From contig RQOL01000370.1 of NCBI GenBank assembly GCA_013076295.1, positions 206,287-270,286 of the forward strand: a stretch of DNA of 64,000 nt. The letters run 5' to 3'. The stretch is from Sanderia malayensis (taxonomy: Eukaryota > Cnidaria > Scyphozoa > Semaeostomeae > Pelagiidae). Made by a program: the position numbers and the translations under genes. The notes below the pieces were generated by a model that was not told where the DNA came from, searched no databases, and worked only from the letters and a program-made list of their open reading frames with translations. Below, in pieces: positions 50,401 through 61,700 of this stretch (position 1 is the stretch's first letter; each line of letters starts with the position of its first letter).

Positions 50401-53138
50401 TTAATGTTAATATCACGGAAAACAAGTAAAAATGGCGTAATTCAATCAGTCAGTTTTCCCTGTATTAACATGAATTCATGTGTAAACTATGGAATGAATG
50501 TAATATCACGGAAAACAAGTACAACAAGGGTAATTGAATCAGTCAGGACTAGCTGTGTTGAGGTGTTTCATGTGTAAAGTGTGGAATGAATGTTAATATC
50601 ACGGAAAAAAGTAAAAAGGGTGTATTTCAATCAGTCAATTGTAGCTGTATTAACGGGATTTCTGCGTAAATTGTGGGAATGAATGCTAATATCACGGAAA
50701 ACAAGTAAAAAGGTGTATTTCAATCAGTTAATTTTAGCTTATTAACGTTAATTCATGTATAAATTGTGGGAATGAATGTTAATATCACGGGAAACAAGTA
50801 AAAATAGTGTATTTCAACCAGTCAGTTTTACATGTTATAAAGTCATTTCATGGGTAAATTGTGGGAATTAATGTTAATATCAAGAAAACAAGTAAAAATT
50901 GGTATTTCAATCGGTCAGTATTCCCTGTATTTACCTTAATTCATGTGTAATTTGTGGCAATGAATGTTAATTATAACGGAAAAAAGTGAAAAGGGTGAAT
51001 TTCAATCAGTCAATTTTACCTGTATTAACGTAGAATCATGTGTAAATTGTGGGAATGAATGTTAATATCACGAAACAAAAGTAAACAAGGTGTAATTCAA
51101 TCAGTCAGGACTAGCTGTATTAACGTGGATTCACGTGTAATTTGTGGGAATGAATGTTATTATAACGGAAAACAAGGAAAACTCGTATATTCACTCAGTC
51201 AGTGTTACATGAGTTCAAGTCAATTCAAGTGTAAATTGTGGGAATGAACGTCAATATCACGGAAAAAAAGTAAAAAAGGTGTATTTCAATTAGTCAGTTT
51301 TAAATGTTTATAAAGTCAATTCACGTGTAAAGTGTGGGAAAGAATGTTAAAATTACGGGAAACAATTAAAAAAGGGGTAATTCAATCAGTCAGGATTAAC
51401 TGTTTTTACGTGGATTCATGTGTAATTTGTGAGAATGAATGTTAAAATCACGGAAAAAAGTAAAAAGGGTGAATTTCAATCAGTCAATTTTAGATGTATT
51501 AACGTGGATTCATGTGGGAATGAATGTTAATATCACGGAAAACAAGTAAAAATAGTGTATTTCAATCAGTCAGTTTACATGTTTATAAAGTCATTTCATG
51601 GGTAAATTGTGGAATTAATGTTAATATCAAGGAAAACAAGTAAAAATTGTGTGTTTCAATCGGTCAGTATTCCCTGTATTTACGTTAATTCATGTGTAAA
51701 TTGTGGCAATGAATGTTAATATAACGGAAAAAAGTGAAAAGGGTGATTTTCAATCAGTCAATTTTACCTGTATTAACGTAGAATCATGTTTTAAATTGTG
51801 GGAATGAATGTTAATATCACGAAACAAAAGTAAACAAGGTGTAATTCAATCAGTCAGGACTAGCTGTATTAACGTGGATTCATGTGTAATTTGTGGGAAT
51901 GAATGTTATTATAACGGAAGAGAAGTAAAAATCGTATATTTCACTCAGTCATTTTACATGAATATAAAATCAATTCATGTGTAAATTGTGGGATTGAAAG
52001 TTAACATCACGGAAGAGAAGGAAAAAGGGTGTATTTCAATCAGTCAATTTTTGCTGTATTAACGTGGATTTAAGTCTAAATTGTTGGAATGAACGTCAAT
52101 ATCACGGAAAAAAGTAAAAAAGGTGTATTTCAATTAGTCAGTTTTAAATGTTTATAAAGTCAATTTATGTGTCAATTGTGGGAAGTATTGTTAATATCAC
52201 GGAAAACAAGCAAAAATGGTGTTATTCAATCAGTCCGTTTGCCCAGTATTTTCGTCCATTCATGTGCAAATTGTGGGAATGAATGTTAATATCACGGGAA
52301 AAAGTAAAAAGGGTGAATTTCAATCAGTCAATTTTAGCTGTATTAACGTGGATTCATGTGTAAAATGTGGGAATGAATGTAAATATCCTGGAAAACAAGT
52401 AAAAAAAGTTGTATTTCAATCAGTCAGTTTACCTGTATATAAAGTCAATTTATGTGTAAATTGTGAGAATTAATGTTAATATCACGGAAAACAAATAAAA
52501 ATGGTGTTATTCAATCAGTCGGTTTGCCCAGTATTTTCGTCAAATCATGTGTAAACTGTGGGAATGAATGTTAATATCACGGAAAAAAGTGAAAAGGGTG
52601 AATTTCAATCAGTCAATTTTACCTGTATTACCGTAGATTCATGTGTAAATTGTGGGAATGAATGTTAATATCGGGGAAAACAAGTAAAAAAGGTGTATTT
52701 CAATCAGTCAGTTTTACCTGTATTAACGTGGATTCATGTGTAAATTGTAGGAATGAATGTTAATATCACGGAAAACAAGTAAAAAAGGTGTATTTCAATC
52801 AGTCAGTTTTACCTGTATTAACGTGGATTCATGTGTAAATTGTGGGAATGAATGTTAATATCACGGAAAACAAGTAGAAAAGGTGCATTTCAATCAGCCA
52901 GTTTTACATGTTTATAAGGTCAATTCATGTGTAAATTGTGGGAATGAATGCTAATATCACGGAAAACAAGTAAAAATAGTGTATTTCAATCAGTCAGTTT
53001 TACCTGTATATAAAGTTAATTCATGTGTAAATTGGGAATGAATGCTAATATCACGGAAAACAAGTAAAAATGGTGTATTCAATCAGTCAGTTTTCCCTGT
53101 ATTACATGAATTCAGGGTAAACTATGGGAATGAATGTT
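47489..53138. repeat. ~60-monomer higher-order repeat, unit 2 (5,650 bp)
   Basis: Same monomer order as 41807-47488 but 32 bp shorter, almost wholly through single-base losses: gtgtatttgtggaagg at 48,032 for gtgtaatttgtgggaagg, aatatccgg at 48,901 for aatatcccgg, gtggattcagtgtaaaatg at 48,111 for gtggattcatgtgtaaaatg. Occasional gains occur (caaatcagtc at 47,431; cagtccagtgttacattg near 47,621). 52,021-52,990 is largely free of such changes. Confidence 0.85.
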
Positions 53139-56100
53139 ATTATCACGGAAAACAAGTAAACAAGGTGTAATTCAATCATCAGGATTAGCTGTATTAACGT
53201 GGATTCATGTGTAATTGTGGGAATGAATGTTATTATACGGAAAACAAGGAAAAACTCGTATATTTCACTCAGTCAGTGTTACATGAATCAAAGTCAATTC
53301 AAATGTAAATTGTTTGAATGAACGTCAATATTGCGGAAAAAATAAAAAGAGTGTATTTCAATCAGTCAGTTATCCCTGTATTTACGTTATTCATGTGTAA
53401 ATTGTGGGAATGAAGGTTAATATCACGGAAAAAAGTGAAAAGGGTGAATTTCAATCAGTCAATTTTACCTGTATTAACGTGGATTCATGTGTAAATGTTG
53501 GAATGAATGTTAATGTCATGGGAAAACAAGTAAAAAAGGTGTATTTCAATCAGTCAGTTTTACATGTTTATAAGGTCAATTCATGTGTAAATTGTGGAAT
53601 TAATGTTAATATCACGGAAAACAAGTAGAAATGGTGTTATTCAATCAGTCAGTTTTCCCTGATTTACGTTAATTCAGTGTAATTTGTGGGAAGGAATGTT
53701 AATATCACGAGAAAAAAGTAAAAAAGGGTGAATTTCAATGAATCAGTTTTAGCTGTATTAACGTGGATTCATGGTAAAATGTGGGAATGAATTTAAATAT
53801 CCCGGAAAACAAGTAAAAAGGTGTATTGCAAACAGTCACTTTTACCTTTTTATGAAGTAATTCATGTGTAAATTGTGGGAATAATGTTAAATCACGGAAA
53901 ACAAGTAAAAAGGTAATTCAATCAGTCAGGACTAGCTGTATTAAGGCGGATTCATGCGTACATTGTGGAATGAATGTTAATATCACGGAAAAAAAGTAAT
54001 AAGGGTATTTCAATAAGTCAATTTTAGCTGTATTAACGGGATTTCTGCGGTAAATGTGGGAATGAAAGTTGAAATCACAAAACAAGTAAAAAATGGTGTA
54101 TTTCAATCAGTCAGTTATCCCTGTATTTACGTTAATTCATGTGTAAATTGTGGGAATGAAGGTTAATATCACGGAAAAAAAGTGAAAGGTTGAATTTCAA
54201 TCAGTCAATTTTACCTGTATATTAACGTGGATTCATGTGTAAATTGTGGGATGAATGTTAATATCATGGAAAACAAGTAAAAAAGGTGTATTTCAATCAG
54301 TCAGTTTTTACATGTTTATAAGGTCAATTCATGTGTAAATTGTGGGAATATAATGTTAATATCACGGAAAACAAGTAAAAAATGGTGTAATTCAATCAGT
54401 CAGTTTTCCCTGTTATTTACGTTAATTCATGTGTAAATTGTGGAAAGAATGTTAATGTCACGAGAAAAAGTAAAAAGGTGTGAATTTCAATCAATCAGTT
54501 TTAGCTGTATTAACGTGGATTCATGTGTAAAATGTGGGAATGAATGTTAAATATCCGGAAAACAAGTAAAAAGGTGTGTTGCAAACAGTCAGTTTTACCT
54601 TTTTATGAAGTCAATTCATGTGTAAAATTGTGGGAATTAATGTAAAATCACGGAAAACAAGTAAAGAAAGTGTATTTCAATCAGTCAGTTTTACATGTAT
54701 ATAAAGTCAATTCATGTGTAAATTGTGTGAATGAATGCTAATATCACGGAAAACAAGTAAAAATGGTGTGTATTTCAATCAGTCAGTTTTCCCTGTATTA
54801 ACATGAATCATGTGTAAACTATGGGAATGAATGTTAATATCACGGAAAACAAGTAAAACAAGGGTAATTGAATCAGTCAGGACTAGCTGTGTTGAGGTGG
54901 TTTCATGTGTAAATTGTGGGAATGAATGTTAATATCACGGAAAAAAAGTAAAAGGGTGTATTTCAATCAGTCAATTGTAGCTGTATTAACGGGATTTCTG
55001 CGTAAATTGTGGGAATGAATGCTAATATCACGGAAAACAAGTAAAAAGGGTGTATTTCAATCAGTTAATTTTAGCTGTATTAACGTTAATTCATGTGTAA
55101 ATTGTGGGAATGAATGCTAATATCACGGAAAACAAGTAAAAAGGGTGTATTTCAATCAATTAATTTTAGCTGTATTAACGTTAATTCATGTGTAAATTGT
55201 GGGAATGAATGTTAATATCACGGGAAACAATTTAAAAAGGTGTATTTCAATCAGTCAGCTTTACATTTTTATAAAGTCAATTTATGTGTAAAGTGTGAGA
55301 ATTAATGTTAATTTCACGGAAAACAAGTAAAAATGGTGTATTTCACTCAGCCAGTGTCACCAGTTTTTACGTTAATTCCCGTGTAAATTGTGGGAAAGAA
55401 TTTTAAAATCACGGAATAGATGTAAAAAAGGTGTAATTCAATCAATCAGGATTAGCTGTATTAAGGTGGATTGATGTGTAAGTTATGGGAATGAATGTTA
55501 ATATAACCCGAAAACAAATAAAAATGGTGTATTTCAATGAGTCAGTTTTACATGTATATAAAGTCAATTCATGTGTAAATTGTGTGAATGAAAGTTAAAA
55601 TCACGGAAAACAAGTAAAAATGGTGTATTTCAATCAGTCAGTTTTTCCTGTATTTACCTTAATTCATGTGTAAATTGTGGAAATGAATGATAATATCACG
55701 GGAAAAAGTAAAAAGGGTGAATTTCAATCAGTCAATTTTAGCTGTATTAGCGTGGATTCATGTGTAAATTGTGGGAATGAACGTCAATATTGCGGAAAAA
55801 AAGTAAAAAGAGTGTATTTCAATCAGTCAGTTATCCCTGTATTTACGTTAATTCATGTGTAAATTGTGGGAATGAAGGTTAATATCACGGAAAAAGTGAA
55901 AAAGTTGAATTTCAATCAGTCAATTTTACCTGTATTAAACGTGGATTCATGTTCATGTGTAAATTGTGGAATGAATGTTAATATCATGCAAAACAAGTAA
56001 AAAGGGTATTTCAATCAGTCAGTTTTACATGTTTATAAGGTCAATTCATGTGTAAATTGTGGGAATTAATGTTAATATCACGGAAAACAAGTAAAAATGG

Positions 56101-58719
56101 CGTAATTCAATCAGTCAGTTTTCCCTGTATTAACATGAATTCATGTGTAAACTATGGGAATGAATGTTAATATCACGGAAAACAAGTACAACAAGGGTAA
56201 TTGAATCAGTCAGGACTAGCTGTGTTGAGGTGGTTTCATGTGTAAAGTGTGGGAATGAATGTTAATATCACGGAAAAAAGTAAAAAGGGTGTATTTCAAT
56301 CAGTCAATTGTAGCTGTATTAACGGGATTTCTGCGTAAATTGTGGGAATGAATGCTAATATCACGGAAAACAAGTAAAAAGGGTGTATTTCAATCAGTTA
56401 ATTTTAGCTGTATTAACGTTTAATCATGTATAAATGTTGGGAATGAATTTAATATCACGGGAAACAAGTAAAAATAGTGTATTTCAACCAGTCAGTTTTT
56501 ACATGTTTATAAAAGTCATTTCATGGGTAAATTGTGGGAATTAATGTTAATATCAAGGAAAACAAGTAAAAATTGTGTATTTCAATCGGTCAGTATTCCC
56601 TGTATTTACCTTAATTCATGTGTAATTTGTGGCAATGAATGTTAATATAACGGAAAAAAAGTGAAAAGGGTGAATTTCAATCAAGTCAATTTTACCTGTA
56701 TTAACGTAGAATCATGTGTAAAATTGTGGGAATGAATGTTAATATCACGAAACAAAAGTAAACAAGGTGTAATCAATCAGTCAGGACTAGCTGTATTAAC
56801 GTGGATTCACGTGTAATTGTGGAATGAATGTTATTATAACGGAAAACAAGGAAAACTCGTATATTTCACTCAGTCAGTGTCACATGAGTTCAAAGTCAAT
56901 TCAAGTGTAAATTGTGGGAATGAACGTCAATATCACGGAAAAAAAGTAAAAAAGGTGTATTTCAATTAGTCAGTTTTAAATGTTTATAAAGTCAATTCAC
57001 GTGTAAAGTGTGGGAAAGAATGTTAAAATTACGGGAAACAATTAAAAAAGGGTTAATTCAATCAGTCAGGATTAACTGTTTTTACGTGGATTCATGTGTA
57101 ATTTGTGAGAGATGAATGTTAAAATCACGGAAAAAAGTAAAAAGGGTGAATTTTCAATCAGTCAATTTAGATGTATTTAACGTGGATTCATGTGGAGAAT
57201 GAATGTTAATATCACGGAAAACAAGTAAAAATAGTGTATTTCAATCAGTCAGTTTACATGTTTATAAAGTCATTTCATGGGTAAATTGTGGGAATTAATG
57301 TTAATATCAAGGAAAACAAGTAAAAATTGGTGTGTTTCAATCGGTCAGTATTCCCTGTATTTACGTTAATTCATGTGTAAATTGTGGCAAATGAATGTTA
57401 ATATAACGGAAAAAAGTGAAAAGGGTGATTTCAATCAGTCAATTTACCTGTATTAACGTAGATTCATGTTTTAAATTGTGGGAATGAATGTTAATATCAC
57501 GAAACAAAAGTAACAAGGTGTAATTCAATCAGTCAGGACTAGCTGTATTAACGTGGATTCATGTGTAATTTGTGGGAATGAATTTTATTATAACGGAAGA
57601 GAAGTAAAAATCGTATATTTCACTCAGTCATTTTTACATGAATATAAAATCAATTCATGTGTAAATTGTGGGGATTTGAAAGTTAACATCACGGAAGAGA
57701 AGGAAAAAGGGTGTATTTCAATCAGTCAATTTTTGCTGTATTAACGTGGATTTAAGTCTAAATTGTTGGAATGAACGTCAATATCACGGAAAAAAGTAAA
57801 AAAGGTGTTATTTCAATTAGTCAGTTTTAAATGTTTATAAAGTCAATTTATGTGTCAATTGTGGGAAGTATTGTTAATATCACGGAAAACAAGCAAAAAT
57901 GGTGTTATTCAATCAGTCCGTTTGCCCAGTATTTTCGTCCATTCATGTGCAAATTGTGGAATGAATGTTAATATCACGGGAAAAAGTAAAAAGGGTGAAT
58001 TTCAATCAGTCAATTTTTAGCTGTATTAACGTGGATTCATGTGTAAAATGTGGGAATGAATGTAAATATCCTGGAAAACAAGTAAAAAAAGTTGTATTTC
58101 AATCAGTCAGTTTTACCTGTATATAAAGTCAATTTATGTGTAAATTGTGAGAATTAATGTAATATCACGGAAAACAAATAAAAATGGTGTTATTCAATCA
58201 GTCGGTTTGCCCAGTATTTTCGTTCAAATCATGTGTAAACTGTGGGAATGAATGTTAATATCACGGGAAAAAAGTGAAAAGGGTGAATTTCAATCAGTCA
58301 ATTTTACCTGTATTACCGTAGATTCATGTGTAAATTGTGGGAATGAATGTTAATATCGGGGAAAACAAGTAAAAAAGGTGTATTTCAATCAGTCAGTTTT
58401 ACCTGTATTAACGTGGATTCATGTGTAAATTGTAGGAATGAATGTTAATATCACGGAAAAAAGTAAAATGTATTCAATCAGTCAGTACCGTATTAACGTG
58501 ATTCATGTGTAAATTGTGGGAATGAATGTTAATATCACGGAAAACAAGTAAAAAGGTGCATTCAATCAGGCCATTTTACATGTTTATAAGGTCAATTCAT
58601 GTGTAAATTGTGGGAATTGAATGCTAATATCACGGAAAACAAGTAAAAATAGTGTATTTCAATCAGTCAGTTTTCCCTGTATTAACATGAATTCATGTGT
58701 AAACTATGGAATGAATGTT
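53139..58719. repeat. ~60-monomer higher-order repeat, unit 3 (5,581 bp), one monomer short
   Basis: Third copy of the long unit. It shares several one-base losses with unit 2 (aatatccgg, gaattaatgtaaaatcacgg, aacgggatttctgcg) and adds its own gains and losses. Near 58,640-58,680 the monomer with acctgtatataaagtt is missing: agtgtatttcaatcagtcag runs straight into ttttccctg. The unit ends at the aatatcacgg after aaactatgg, where units 1 and 2 have attatcacgg. Confidence 0.8.
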
Positions 58720-61700
58720 AATATCACGGAAAACAAGTAAACAAGGTGTAATTCAATCACTCAAGATTAGCTGTATTAACGTGGATTCACGTGTAATTTG
58801 TGGGATATGAATGTTATTATAACGGAAAACAAGGAAAACTCGTATATTTCACTCAGTCAGTGTTACATGAATTCAAAGTCAATTCATGTGTAAATTGTGG
58901 AATGAACGTCAATATCACGGAAAAAAAAGTAACAAAAGGTGTATTTCAATTAGTCAGTTTTCAATGTTTATAAAGTCAATTCACGTGTAAAGTGTGGGAA
59001 AGAATGTTAAAATTACGGGAAACATTTAAAAAAGGGGTAATTCAATCAGTCAGGATTAACTGTTTTAACGTGGATTCATGTGTAATTTGTGAGAATGAAT
59101 GTTAAAATCACGGAAAAAAGTAAAAAGGGTGAATTTCAATCAGTCATATTTAGCTGTATTAACGTGGATTCATGTGGGAATGAATGTTAATATCAAGGAA
59201 AACAAGTAAAAATAGTGTATTTCAATCAGTCAGTTTTACATGTTTATTAAATCATTTCATGGGTAAAATTGTGGGAATTAATGTTAATATCAAGGAAAAC
59301 AAGTAAAAATTGTTGTATTTTCAATCAGTCAGTTTTCCTCGTATTTACGTTTAATTCATGTGTAAATTGTGGCAATGAATGTTAATATACGGAAAAAAGT
59401 GAAAAGGGTGAATTTCAATCAGTCAATTTTACCTCTATTAACGTAGAATCATGTGTAAATTGTGGAATGAATGTTAATATCACGAAACAAAAGTAAACAA
59501 GGCGTATTTCAATCAGTCAGGACTAGCTGTATTAACGTGGATTCATGTGTAATTTGTGGGAATGAATGTCATTATAACGGAAGAGAAGTAAAAATCGTAT
59601 ATTTCACTCAGTCAGTTTTACATGTATATAAAATCAATTCATGTTGTAAATTGTGGGATTGAAAGTTAACATCACGGAAGAGAAGTAAAAAGGGTGTATT
59701 TCAATCAGTCAATTTTTGCTGTATTAACGAGGATTTAAGTCTAATTGTTGGAATGAACGTCAATATCACGGGAAAAAAGTAAAAAAGTGTATTTCAATTA
59801 GTCAGTTTAAATGTTTATAAAGTCAATTTATGTGTCATATTGGGGAATGAATGTTAATATCACGGAAAACAAGTAAAAATAGTGTATTTCAATCAGTCGT
59901 TTTACATGTTTTATAAGTCATTTCATGGGTAAATTGTGGGAATTAATGTTAATATCAAGGAAAACAAGTAAAAATTGTGTGTTTCAATCGGTCAGTATTC
60001 CCTGTATTTACGTTAATTCATGTGTAAATTTGGCAATGAATGTTAATATAACGGAAAAAAGTGAAAAGGGTGAAATTCAATCAGTCAATTTTTACCTGCA
60101 TTAACGTTAGAATCATGTGTAATTGTGGAATGAATGTTAATATCACGAAACAAAAGTAAACAAGGTGTAATTCAATCAGTCAGGACTAGCTGTATTAACG
60201 TTGGATTCATGTGTAATTTGTGGGAATGAATGTTATTATAACGGAAGAGAAGTTAAAATCGTATATTTCACTCAGTCAGTTTTACATGTATATAAATCAA
60301 TTCATGTGTAAATTGTGGGATTGAAAGTTAACATCACGGAAGAGAAGAAAAAGGGTGTATTTCAATCAGTCAATTTTTGCTGTATTAACGTGGATTTAAA
60401 TCTAAATTGTTGGAATGAACGTCATATCACGGAAAAAAAGTAAAAAAGGTGTATTCAATTAGTCAGTTTTAAAATGTTTATAAAGTCAATTTAGTGTGTC
60501 AATGTGGAAAGTATTGTTAATATCACGGAAAACAAGTAAAAATGTGTTATTCAATCAGTCCGTTTGCCCAGTATTTCGTCCATTCATGTGTAAATTGTGG
60601 GAATGAATGTTAATATCACGGGAAAAAGTAAAAAGGGTGAATTTCATCAGTATATTTTAGCTGTATTAACGTGGATTCATGTGTAAAATGTGGGAATGAA
60701 TGAAATATCCGGAAAAACAAGTAAAAAAAGTTGTATTCAATCAGTCAGGTTTACCTGTATATAAAGTCAATTATGTGTAAATTGTGAGAATTAATGTTAA
60801 TATCACGGAAAACAAATAAAAATGGTGTTATTTCAATCAGTCTTTTGACCAGTATTTTCGTCAAATCATGTGTAAACTGTGGGAATGAATGTTAATATCA
60901 CGGAAAAAAGTGAAAAGGTGTGAATTTCAATCAGTCAATTTTTACCTGTATTACCGTAGATTCATGTGTAAATTGTGGGAATGAATGTTAATATCGCGGA
61001 AAACAAGTAAAAAAGGTGTATTTCAATCAGTCAGTTTACCTGTATTAACGTTGGATTCTGTGTTAAATTGTGGAATGAATGTTAATATAACGGAAAAAAG
61101 TGAAAAGGGTGAATTTCAATCAGTCAATTTTACCTGTATTAACGTAGAATCATGTGTAAATTGTGGGGAATGAATGTTAATATCACGAAACAAAAGTAAA
61201 CAAGGTGTAATTCAATCAGTCAGGACTGCTGTATTTAACGTGATTCATGTGTAATTTGTGGGATGAATGTTATTATAACGGAAGAGAAGTAAAATCGTAT
61301 ATTTCACTCAGTCAGGTTTTTACATGTATATAAAATCAATTCATGTGTAAATTGTGGGATTGAAAGTTAACATCACGGAAGAGAAGGAAAAGGGTGTATT
61401 TCAATCAGTCAATTTTTGCTGTCTAACGTGGATTTAAATCTAAATTGTTGGAATGAACGTCATATCACGGAAAAAAGTAAAAAAGGTGTATTTCAATAGT
61501 CAGTTTTAAATGTTTATAAAGTCAATTTATGTGTCAATTGTGGGAACTATGTTGAATAATCACGGAAAACAAGTAAAAATGGTGTTATTCAATCAGTCCG
61601 TTTGCCCAGTATTTTCGTTCATTCGTGTGTAAATTGTGGAATGAATGTTAATATCACGGGAAAAGTAAAAAGGGTGAATTTCAATCAGTCAATTTTAGCT

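Noticed and set aside
53918..54106. 62-codon open frame on the - strand
   Set aside because: Lies wholly inside unit 3 of the 5.7-kb repeat and is open only because of local one-base losses there; the matching places in units 1 and 2 do not keep it.
55940..55965. Six-base duplication ttcatgttcatgtg at a monomer boundary
   Set aside because: Single occurrence inside the indel-rich part of the window, so a consensus error is as likely as a real duplication.
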